DNA from: Klebsiella electrica
GTDB taxonomy: Bacteria; Pseudomonadota; Gammaproteobacteria; Enterobacterales; Enterobacteriaceae
DNA length: 64,000 bases
Direction of reading: 5' to 3'
NCBI RefSeq assembly: GCF_006711645.1
Contig: NZ_CP041247.1
Coordinates: 2,604,001-2,668,000 of the forward strand
The position numbers were made by a program, and so were the translations under genes. The first letter of the stretch is position 1; each line of letters opens with the position of its first letter. The notes under the pieces are model-generated. The model did not search any database and was not told the origin of the DNA. It worked only from the letters and a program-made list of their open reading frames with translations. Positions 54,558-62,319 of the stretch are shown here, in pieces.

Positions 54558-56858
54558 TTAGCCCAGGCCAGGGACCGGCAGTATCTCTTTCGAGCGCAGG
54601 GTCAGACGAATCGGCACGGATTTATAAGAAGGTGTGCCGCTCTCTTCATCAAGATAGTCCAGCGGAACCAGGACGTTGGCTTCCGGATAATAGGCGGCAA
54701 CGGTGCCTGGCGCGATGTTGTAGGCTACCAGCGTAATATCCTGCAATCGTAGGTCGCTGCCCGGCAACGCGGTGGTGATATCCACCCGGTCACCGTGCTC
54801 GAATCCCTGACTGGCCATATCCTGCTCGTTCATAAACAGCACGTCGCGGCGGCCAAAAATACCGCGATAGCGGTCATCCATGGCGTAGATGGTGGTGTTG
54901 TACTGATCGTGACTACGCAGCGTGACCAGCCGCAGCACCTCCTCGCCGGCAACATGAACGTTCTCATGTACACCGCGGAATACCGAGAACATGGCTTTAC
55001 CGCCTGGCGTTGGCCAGATGCGCTCGGTTGGCGGCAGCGGCATGCGAAAACCGCCCGGGTGACGAATGCGCTCGTTGTAGTTGTCAAAGCCGGGAATGGT
55101 GCGCTCAATCAGATCGCGGATTCGGTCGTAATTCGCCACCAGGGAGAGCCAGTCGACCTTGGTGTTCGCCAGGGTCGCCATCGCCATTCCGGCGACAATC
55201 GCCGGTTCTGAACGCAGCAGCGGCGAGGCCGGCTTTAGTTTTCCCGACGAGGCGTGCACCATCGACATGGAATCTTCCACGGTAATTGACTGACGCCCGG
55301 TCTCTTGCATATCCAGCTCGGTGCGGCCCAGACACGGCAGAATGAACGTCTCTTTCGCCACCAGCAGATGCGAACGGTTCAGTTTCGTCCCGACGTGCAC
55401 GCTGAGATCCAGCCCGCGCATGGCCGGAAACGCACGTTCGTGGTCGGGCATCGCCACCGCAAAGTTACCGCCAAGACACAGCAGAACCTTCGATTTGCCC
55501 TCGATCATCGCCTGCAGCGCTTTCACCGCGTCATGACCATGTTCCTGCGGCGGTACGAAACCAAACACCTCTTCCAGCTTCGCCAGGAAGGCGGCGCCCG
55601 GCTTTTCGGTAATCCCCACGGTGCGGTTGCCCTGGACATTGGAGTGTCCGCGCAGCGGACAGATCCCGGCGCCGGGTTTGCCGATATTCCCGCGCATCAG
55701 CAGCAGGTCGGCGATCAGCCGCACATTTGACGTGCCCTTATTATGCTGGGTGATCCCCATACCATAGGTCACGATCGTGGCGTTCGATTTGGCGTAAGCG
55801 TCGGCAACCCGCTGCAGGTCAGCGCGGGTGAGGCCCGATTCACGTTCGATATCTTGCCAGGCGGTCTTCAGTAAATCATCGGCAAACGCCGGGAAATTCT
55901 GCGTATGCTCGGTGATAAAGGCGCGATCGAGAACATTACCCTGCTCTTCTTCCATCTGCAGCAGCGCTTTAGCAATGCCTTTCAGCGCCGCGGCATCGCC
56001 CCCCGCCTTCACCTGAAAATAGGTTGAGGCGATATTTGTCGAGCCCAGGGTCGCCATCTCGATAACATTCTGCGGGTCGGCGAAACGCTCCAGAGCACGT
56101 TCTTTCAAAGGGTTAAACACGATAATCGGTACGCCGCGACGGGCCAGTTCGTGCAGCGTCCCCATCATACGCGGGTGGTTGGTTCCCGGATTATGGCCGA
56201 TGGAAATCACCAGTTCGGTTTTGTCAAAATCATCCAGCGACACGGTTCCCTTTCCGATGCCGATCGACTGCGGCAGCCCGACACTGGTCGATTCATGGCA
56301 CATATTCGAACAGTCCGGGAAGTTGTTGGTACCCAGTTCACGGGCAAACAGCTGGAACAGCCAGGCCGCTTCGTTGGAGGCGCGACCGGAAGTATAGAAC
56401 TCGACGGCGTCCGGCTGCATGCCGCTGACCACCTCGCCGATACGCGCAAAGGCGCTTTCCCAGCTGGTCGGGCGCAGCGTGTCGCTGGCGCGATCGTAGA
56501 CCAGCGGATGGGTTAAGCGCCCGTAACCTTCGAGTTCAAAATCGCTTTTAGCCAGTAACGAGGTAACCGTATTCGCCGCCAGAAATTCCGCCGTGACGCG
56601 CTTACTGGTCGCTTCCCAGGTCACCGCTTTGGCGCCATTTTCGCAAAACTGGAAGGTGGACTTGTGTTCTTTATCCGGCCATGCGCAGCCGGGGCAATCA
56701 AAGCCGTCAGGCTGGTTGGTGCGCAGCAGAGTGGCGGGCGCCTCCAGAGCATCCATTTGTGTGCGCACGGCGATGGCCGTTGCTTTCAACGCGCCCCAGC
56801 CGCCAGCCGGGCCATCATAAGGATGCACGCCAGGTACTGAACGTCTTTTCATATTCAT
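54558..56858 (-). CDS. FdhF/YdeP family molybdopterin oxidoreductase
   Basis: A 766-residue molybdopterin-dependent oxidoreductase related to formate dehydrogenase H. A CPGC pair (Cys55/Cys58) plus Cys72 in the N-terminal segment may ligate an iron-sulfur cluster. The metal-ligand region NFPDCSNMCHESTSVGL has Cys where FdhF has selenocysteine. Molybdopterin-binding blocks YTSGRASNEAAWLFQLFAREL (in part), SIGHNPGTNHPRMMGTLHE and GMGITQHNKGTSNVRLIADLL lie in the core, and a C-terminal beta-barrel is present. E. coli YdeP is linked to acid resistance. ATG 56858 has GGAG five bases upstream. Confidence 0.92.
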   Translation of the reverse strand: MNMKRRSVPGVHPYDGPAGGWGALKATAIAVRTQMDALEAPATLLRTNQPDGFDCPGCAWPDKEHKSTFQFCENGAKAVTWEATSKRVTAEFLAANTVTSLLAKSDFELEGYGRLTHPLVYDRASDTLRPTSWESAFARIGEVVSGMQPDAVEFYTSGRASNEAAWLFQLFARELGTNNFPDCSNMCHESTSVGLPQSIGIGKGTVSLDDFDKTELVISIGHNPGTNHPRMMGTLHELARRGVPIIVFNPLKERALERFADPQNVIEMATLGSTNIASTYFQVKAGGDAAALKGIAKALLQMEEEQGNVLDRAFITEHTQNFPAFADDLLKTAWQDIERESGLTRADLQRVADAYAKSNATIVTYGMGITQHNKGTSNVRLIADLLLMRGNIGKPGAGICPLRGHSNVQGNRTVGITEKPGAAFLAKLEEVFGFVPPQEHGHDAVKALQAMIEGKSKVLLCLGGNFAVAMPDHERAFPAMRGLDLSVHVGTKLNRSHLLVAKETFILPCLGRTELDMQETGRQSITVEDSMSMVHASSGKLKPASPLLRSEPAIVAGMAMATLANTKVDWLSLVANYDRIRDLIERTIPGFDNYNERIRHPGGFRMPLPPTERIWPTPGGKAMFSVFRGVHENVHVAGEEVLRLVTLRSHDQYNTTIYAMDDRYRGIFGRRDVLFMNEQDMASQGFEHGDRVDITTALPGSDLRLQDITLVAYNIAPGTVAAYYPEANVLVPLDYLDEESGTPSYKSVPIRLTLRSKEILPVPGLG

Positions 56859-56940
56859 ATCTACTCCAGAATGCGCCGTCGATAAGCGAGAACAACGTGC
56901 AAATCGCCCTGAAGGAGCAATTTGCAACGTGAAAACAGTT

Positions 56941-56974
56941 CGTCCGCCGGAGAACACCGCGGCGGACGTTTTTT
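56941..56974 (+). terminator. Plus-strand terminator-like hairpin in the molybdoenzyme leader
   Basis: CGTCCGCCG (56941-56949) pairs exactly with CGGCGGACG (56960-56968), followed by six T. It reads on the plus strand although the flanking genes are on the minus strand. A second stem (GCAAAT 56899-56904 with ATTTGC 56920-56925) lies just before it, so a short antisense transcript is conceivable. Confidence 0.55.
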
Positions 56975-57072
56975 GTTAACGAAAGCATAACAATCAGGAT
57001 CGTAACTGTATAATCAATGTTATCTATCACGCGTTAGATTTAACTTATTTAACAGTTACGCCGGGGGAAAGT

Positions 57073-57990
57073 TCAGGTCAGATTGTAGTAGCGGTCGGGC
57101 TGCAGCGTTTCCGGCAGCGGGTGCTGCCCGGTCATATCCAGCAGGTTGCGTTCGATGGTGTTGCACATGGCGTTGAGGGGCAAATCGTTCGCCGCGGTGC
57201 CAAACGGATCTTCCAGCTCTTCCGCCAGCGAATCCCAGGACAAGAAGGTGTAGGAGATAAAGACCGACACAAACGGCGTCATGTAGTGCAGATCGCCGAC
57301 CAGCGCAAAGGGCAGCAGGGTGCAGAACAGATAGACCGTACGCTGCAGAATCAGGGTATACGCAAAGGGCACCGGCGTGCTGGCCAGGCGTTCGCATCCG
57401 CCCAGCACGTGGGCCAGCTCATCGAGCTTATTGTCCATCAGACCATAGGTGATATCGCTCACCTTCCCCGCTTCGCGCAGCTGGCCCAGCTCATGGCCGA
57501 CCAGCAACAGGATACGGTTGGTCGGCATCGAGCTGCCGAGGATCTCCGCGACGGTATCAGGAGGCAGCAGCCGGTTAAGGTCGGCCCCGGGGTGGGTTTT
57601 ACGTAACTGGTGTTTCAGACTCCAGCTAAAAGCGATCAGATAGCTGGCGATTTTTCGATGCGTTGCGTGCTCCGTCGGAAGAATATTTTTCAGCTGACGC
57701 ATCAGGGTTCGTTCGGCAATCAGTACCGTCCCCCAAAGATTGCGCGCTTCAACAAAGCGGTTGTAGCTGGCGCTGTTGCGAAAACCGAGGAAAATCGCGA
57801 TGGCTATCCCCAGCAAACTAAAGGGCGCCACGGTCAGATGGATACCCAGCTGTTCGTACCACTGATAGCTGATGATGGCGACAACCGACATCAGAACGTT
57901 AAGCAGCAGGCGGAAAATGATTTTTGACAGCACGGAGCCGTGCCAGTCAAACAGACGAAGGAACCAGTGTTGTTCTGGTCGGATGATCAT
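57073..57990 (-). CDS. yneE: Bestrophin-family ion channel
   Basis: A 305-residue inner-membrane channel protein. It is very close, from memory, to the crystallised K. pneumoniae bestrophin: MIIRPEQHWFLRLFDWHGSV, LLGIAIAIFLGFRNSASYNRF, SSMPTNRILLLVGHELGQLREAG in the middle, and the C-terminal SVFISYTFLSWDSLAEELEDPFGTAANDLPL block with the acidic cluster that matches the calcium clasp region of animal bestrophins. About four membrane segments; bacterial bestrophins form sodium-permeable pentamers. Transcribed alone. Confidence 0.95.
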   Translation of the reverse strand: MIIRPEQHWFLRLFDWHGSVLSKIIFRLLLNVLMSVVAIISYQWYEQLGIHLTVAPFSLLGIAIAIFLGFRNSASYNRFVEARNLWGTVLIAERTLMRQLKNILPTEHATHRKIASYLIAFSWSLKHQLRKTHPGADLNRLLPPDTVAEILGSSMPTNRILLLVGHELGQLREAGKVSDITYGLMDNKLDELAHVLGGCERLASTPVPFAYTLILQRTVYLFCTLLPFALVGDLHYMTPFVSVFISYTFLSWDSLAEELEDPFGTAANDLPLNAMCNTIERNLLDMTGQHPLPETLQPDRYYNLT

Positions 57991-58390
57991 TGTATGACTT
58001 CCTGAATGCCCAGCCTGGCTATAGATAATATCTATTAACCGATTGGATTATTTTATTGAACATAAACACGACAGTGCGTTTGTTATTGGCCATTAATATG
58101 CGATGGAATAATGGCTGAAGAATTATGGTCCCTTTTTATTTATCGGGCAATATGAAAACCACTGTGGGGATGCGGGGTATAACGTCGGTAAATCACCCCT
58201 GCCATTAATGTGGCTACATAACGTCTGCCATCATCCGCATCCTGCAGGGCGTTGACGCGCCCGCGATGCCAGGGGCAGATATTGTCGATAATTTAATTCA
58301 CGCAGGGTAGATAACGCGCATAAAATATAAATCCCGCCGACTTTTACTTCCTGAAATAATAGCCGACGCGCGATATCCCCGGTGAAAACG
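57991..58390. other. Intergenic stretch without recognised gene
   Basis: About 400 bp between the bestrophin gene and the MpaB-like gene. Its first 150 bp are AT-rich and presumably contain the bestrophin promoter; no reading frame, RNA motif or clear repeat was recognised. Confidence 0.4.
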
Positions 58391-59260
58391 TTAATTCACC
58401 GCCATTCTGCGCATCGCGCAATGATAGGCGCCGTTGCGTACCGATGCGCGAAGCACTCTGGCAATACCGTGCACCGCGATCCGGGCGCTATGCCGCTGCC
58501 AGGGGGTCAGCGTCAGGGAGAGCATCTCCTGCGCCCAGGGCGGGAGCAGATCAATCCCGGCGCGCATCATCAACTGACCAGGTAACTGGCTCAGGCGGCC
58601 GGGTAACCGGGTGGTCAGCAGCACATTCGCCACCTCCCGCGTACGTTCATCGCAGCGCAGACGCGGGCGCATATCCTGCAGATATTCCGCCACCTGCTGC
58701 GGTGTCAGCGGGATATCGCGGGCACCCAGACGGCGGGCAATGTCTGCCGCTTCGTGGAAATATTGCGTCTGGCGGTCCTGGCTTACCACCGTGCGCTTAT
58801 AGCGCAAATGCGATGCCATAAAGCTGCTGCATTCGGCCACGTGTACCCAGGTCAACAGCGCCGGATCGCTGGCCTCATAAGGCGTCCCGTCTTTATCCTG
58901 ACCGCTGACCCGCAGGTGAATCCTCTGCACTTTGGCAATCAGCCTTTGCGCATCGACGGTGGTGCCAAAGGTGGTGGCCGAGATAAACTGGCTGGTGCGC
59001 CGCAGGCGGCCGAAGATATCGTCACGGAAATTTGAGTGATCCCAGACGCCGGCCAGCGCCAGCGGATGCAGCATCTGCAGCAATAGTGCGCTCACGCCTC
59101 CGCAAAGCATCGACGTAAAGTCGCCGTGTACCTGCCAGATAGCAGATTGGGGGCCAAACAGCCCCGGCTCCCCTTTCGGGTGCTCAAAATCAATCTCTTT
59201 CAGCGCCATGCCGGTTAAGCCCAGAACCTGAGCCTCTATCATTCCGCGTATACTGGTCAT
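58391..59260 (-). CDS. Oxygenase MpaB family (DUF2236) protein
   Basis: A 289-residue protein of the DUF2236 family, which includes the heme-dependent latex-clearing and mycophenolic acid MpaB oxygenases. Family blocks: ALLLQMLHPLALAGVWDHSNF, TTFGTTVDAQRLIAKVQRIHLRV, LTWVHVAECSSFMASH, and a C-terminal PPWAQEMLSLTLTPW. The His residues in QMLHP, KVQRIH and WVHV are the family's putative heme/metal residues. ATG 59260 is taken (frame extends ten codons further). Function in enterobacteria is unknown. Confidence 0.82.
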   Translation of the reverse strand: MTSIRGMIEAQVLGLTGMALKEIDFEHPKGEPGLFGPQSAIWQVHGDFTSMLCGGVSALLLQMLHPLALAGVWDHSNFRDDIFGRLRRTSQFISATTFGTTVDAQRLIAKVQRIHLRVSGQDKDGTPYEASDPALLTWVHVAECSSFMASHLRYKRTVVSQDRQTQYFHEAADIARRLGARDIPLTPQQVAEYLQDMRPRLRCDERTREVANVLLTTRLPGRLSQLPGQLMMRAGIDLLPPWAQEMLSLTLTPWQRHSARIAVHGIARVLRASVRNGAYHCAMRRMAVN

Positions 59261-59388
59261 TGTTTTGCCTGATGTTCTCCGTGACAGCAAAACATACCAC
59301 TATTCGGCGCGAGACTCATGCGCAGGCCGTGACGTTATCCACTGCGGACAGACGCAGGGCGTGCCCGTTACAAACGGGCAGCAAAGAG

Positions 59389-59820
59389 TCAAGGATTCAG
59401 CTGGTAGTCGAGGCTAATCTCGGCGTTTAACACCTGTGATACCGGGCAGCCAGCTTTCGCTTTCTGGATAATGCCGTCAAAAACATCGGCTTCAATACCC
59501 GGCAGGACAATCTGACTCTGCAACGCGACCTCGGTAATCGCAAAACCGCCGCCGGATTTATCCAGCGTCACCACCGCCACCGTATCAATCGTCGTGGCCG
59601 TGTAGCCTGCTTCACTGAGCATCAGCGACAGCGCCATGGAGAAGCAAGCCGCGTGCGCAGCGCCGATCAGCTCTTCCGGATTGGTCCCTTTCACCCCCTC
59701 AAAACGGGTGTTGAAACCATACGGCTGCTGGCTCAACGCCCCGCTTTCTGTCGAAACGGTCCCCTTGCCGCTTTTTAAATCGCCTTCCCAGTGCGCCTGA
59801 CCTTTCTTATGGATTGCCAT
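59389..59820 (-). CDS. osmC: OsmC peroxiredoxin
   Basis: A 143-residue cytoplasmic organic hydroperoxide reductase. Both redox cysteines are visible: Cys59 in GAAHAACFSMALSLML and Cys125 in KAGCPVSQVLNAEISL. N-terminal MAIHKKGQAHWEGDLKSGKG agrees with E. coli OsmC. In E. coli it neighbours bdm, sra and maeA and is induced by osmotic stress via RcsB and RpoS; here a LysR and an MBL-fold gene are inserted between osmC and sra. Confidence 0.95.
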   Translation of the reverse strand: MAIHKKGQAHWEGDLKSGKGTVSTESGALSQQPYGFNTRFEGVKGTNPEELIGAAHAACFSMALSLMLSEAGYTATTIDTVAVVTLDKSGGGFAITEVALQSQIVLPGIEADVFDGIIQKAKAGCPVSQVLNAEISLDYQLNP

Positions 59821-59995
59821 GAATTCGCTCCTGTTGCTATGTCGAACCCACAGTATAGACGGTGAGACGGATCATGGATGTGGATTAAGACAATTCCTTA
59901 TAAAACAAAAAATTATCAAGTGACGCAGTGAGTCGTTATTTTTTACACCATCATAACCATAATTCATGGCCGCCGGGGGGACAGACGCGCGTGGA

Positions 59996-60880
59996 CTAGC
60001 TAAGCTGCGTCAGTTGCTGTTGAATCTCATCGAGAAACAGCGGTAGCGCGCTGGGCTGGTAGTCACGCGATAAATAGATGCCGTAGACGCTGAGGGCTTT
60101 CGGCGTCCAGGCCGGCAACACCGGTTTCAGCGCCCCGCTGTTAAGGGCGCGCTGGGCTTCCAGTTCCGGCAGCATCGCGATGCCGCATCCGGCTACCGCC
60201 GCTTCCAGCAATAATGAGGAGATCCCGGCGCTGAGGTTCCCGGAAACCGCCACGGCAACGGCCTCGCCCTGCGGGTCGGTAAGCTGCCAGGTCGGCGCGA
60301 CAAAATGGCTGTAGTGCAGGCAGTTATGTTCGCTGAGTTCGGCCGGCGTCTGCGGCTGGCCATGGAGCTGTAGCCAACGCGGCGACGCGCACAGCACCGA
60401 ACGACAGACCCCCAGCCGCCGGGCAATCGCGCCAGGCTCCGGGTTATCGGTTATCCGAATCGCCACGTCAATGCGCTCGCCAATCAGACTCACCGGATGG
60501 TTATTGATATCCAGTTCGAGGCGTAACTGGGGGTAACGGGCGAGAAAATCGGGTAACAACGGCGAAATTAAGTGCATCGCCGTAAAGTGGGCGCAGGCGA
60601 CGCGCAGCGTTCCGCTGGGTACCGCCCGCTCGGTCTGCCCGGCAATTTCGTCCGACAGCTGCGTCAGACTGCGGGTTTTTTGCAGCACCTTCTCCCCGGC
60701 GGTGGTTAAGGTTAATTTGCGCGTCGAACGGTGGATCAGGCGGGTGCCCGCCCAGTGCTCCATCTGTTCCAGATAGCGACTGACCATCGGACGCGACATT
60801 CCCAGCGCGCGGGCTGCGGCGCTCAGGCTCCCCAGTTCGCAGATCCGCATATAGACCTGCGCGGCAATAATTCTGTCCAT
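59996..60880 (-). CDS. LysR-family transcriptional regulator
   Basis: A 294-residue regulator. HTH at about 17-40 (LSAAARALGMSRPMVSRYLE), effector domain from about 90 (GTLRVACAHFTAMHLISPLL, IDVAIRITDNPEPGAIARRL). The Leu-Ser-Ala-Ala-Ala form is typical of the DmlR/PecT-like group that often controls a divergent gene. It is divergent from the MBL-fold gene with a 113-bp intergenic region, so that gene is the likely target. Confidence 0.9.
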   Translation of the reverse strand: MDRIIAAQVYMRICELGSLSAAARALGMSRPMVSRYLEQMEHWAGTRLIHRSTRKLTLTTAGEKVLQKTRSLTQLSDEIAGQTERAVPSGTLRVACAHFTAMHLISPLLPDFLARYPQLRLELDINNHPVSLIGERIDVAIRITDNPEPGAIARRLGVCRSVLCASPRWLQLHGQPQTPAELSEHNCLHYSHFVAPTWQLTDPQGEAVAVAVSGNLSAGISSLLLEAAVAGCGIAMLPELEAQRALNSGALKPVLPAWTPKALSVYGIYLSRDYQPSALPLFLDEIQQQLTQLS

Positions 60881-60993
60881 CTTTCACTTCCATCTGCACG
60901 TTTTATGAAACTCAGCATCTCTTTTTTCAGGAATTTTCGCAAATCAGGAAATCCGTAAAATAGCGTTATTCACCTGACACAGAGAAAACCGAC

Positions 60994-61845
60994 ATGAAAT
61001 TATCCGCCCTTGCCGTTGCCGCCGCACTGTTCAGCTCCGCTGCGTTCGCCGCGCCTTTAACCTTGCAGACCTATAACCCGCAGGATAAAGGCATCTTCGC
61101 CGTGAACTCGACGCTGGTTTCCGGCCCGCATGAAGCGGTGCTGTTTGATGCGCAATTTAGCGTTAAAGATGGCGAAAAGCTGGTTGATATGATCCGTCAA
61201 AGCGGCAAGAAACTGAGCCGTATTGTTATCACCTCCGGCGACCCGGATTTCTATTTCGGCCTCGAACCGCTGGTGAAGGCGTTCCCTGAGGCAAAAGTTG
61301 TCGCCACGGCCGAGGTGGTTAAGCACATCGAAGCGACCCACTCCGCGAAGCTGGCATTCTGGGGCCCACAGATGAAAGACGGCGCGCCAAAGCAGTTGTA
61401 CGTACCGCAGCAGATTGAAGCCAGCTCGTTCACCATTGACGGTGAAAAAGTGGAGATTCGGCAACCCCAGAACTATGCGGCGTTCGTCTGGATCCCGGCG
61501 AACAAGACCATCCTCGGGGGTACCGGCGTCGCCTGGGGTATGCACGTATGGACCGCCGATACCCAGAGCGCCGAAAGCCGCTTGCAGTGGCGTAAAACGC
61601 TCGACGATATGGCCGCGCTCCACCCGCAGCATGCCATTCCCGGTCACTATCTCGGGACTCCGCCAGCCGCAGATCGCGCGATCGTCTTTACCCGCGACTA
61701 TCTGCAGCAGTTTGAGCAGGCGCTGAAAACGCACAAAGATTCCGCTGGCGTGATCGCCGACATGAAGCAGCGCTGGCCGCAGCTGGCGGAAGTCAGTTCG
61801 CTGGAGCTGAGTGCGAAAGTGAACACCGGCGAGATGAAGTGGTAA
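60994..61845 (+). CDS. Secreted MBL-fold hydrolase with degenerate metal site
   Basis: A 283-residue periplasmic protein; signal peptide to about residue 20 (SSAAFA). The metallo-beta-lactamase fold is recognisable from VNSTLVSGPHEAVLFDAQFS, IVITSGDPDFYFGLEPLV and AIPGHYLG. The metal motif HxHxDH is replaced by a Ser-Gly-Asp-Pro-Asp-Phe series; only Asp residues and the later His (PGHY) remain, so classical dinuclear zinc binding is doubtful. Members of this Vmh-like group are known in proteobacteria, with little functional evidence. Divergent from the LysR gene. Confidence 0.85.
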   Translation: MKLSALAVAAALFSSAAFAAPLTLQTYNPQDKGIFAVNSTLVSGPHEAVLFDAQFSVKDGEKLVDMIRQSGKKLSRIVITSGDPDFYFGLEPLVKAFPEAKVVATAEVVKHIEATHSAKLAFWGPQMKDGAPKQLYVPQQIEASSFTIDGEKVEIRQPQNYAAFVWIPANKTILGGTGVAWGMHVWTADTQSAESRLQWRKTLDDMAALHPQHAIPGHYLGTPPAADRAIVFTRDYLQQFEQALKTHKDSAGVIADMKQRWPQLAEVSSLELSAKVNTGEMKW

Positions 61846-62006
61846 GCGCAGATTATTCCTGATTCCAGGCGATGAAGTTGCCAGGGGCGAAAAAATAGAC
61901 CACGATAGATAGCGCGGTCGCGTTAGCAGCGCGCCGTTCTTAGGGTTACATTTCGTCCGGCCATGCCGGGCTTGTCCTTGAAACAGAACTGGATTAAGGA
62001 GTAAGA

Positions 62007-62147
62007 ATGAAATCGAACCATCAGGCACGTCATCTTCTCGGTCTGAACTATAAACTGTCCCAGCAGAAAAAAGTGGTGCTGGACGGCGATGTAGAAACGA
62101 CAATTAACCACGCTCATGCCACCGGGCGTAAGCGCCGCGCGGGTTAA
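62007..62147 (+). CDS. sra: Sra, stationary-phase ribosome-associated protein (S22)
   Basis: A 46-residue basic protein, MKSNHQARHLLGLNYKLSQQ at the N terminus and ATGRKRRAG at the C terminus, clearly similar to E. coli Sra (MKSNRQARHILGL...GRKRPAEK). It binds 30S subunits in stationary phase. AAGGAG precedes the ATG by nine bases. It lies upstream of maeA as in E. coli. Confidence 0.95.
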   Translation: MKSNHQARHLLGLNYKLSQQKKVVLDGDVETTINHAHATGRKRRAG

Positions 62148-62169
62148 TTTCTCAGCGGAGAGATGATAA

Positions 62170-62203
62170 AAACACCGTCCTTTGGTCAGGATGGTGTTTT
62201 TTT
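62170..62203 (+). terminator. Rho-independent terminator of sra
   Basis: ACACCGTCC and GGATGGTGT form a stem with one G-T pair and a TTTGGTCA loop, followed by seven T residues, about 25 bp after the sra stop. It separates sra from maeA. Confidence 0.85.
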
Positions 62204-62319
62204 AATTCAATTTCCCCTCTTTGATAACATCTGCTCTATACTGCTTGCGCTGCTTTCCCTGCCAGCCCGCACGCTTATCGCCGCGCACGGTCTGAAGTGA
62301 ACATCAAGGAGTTAGTGCG

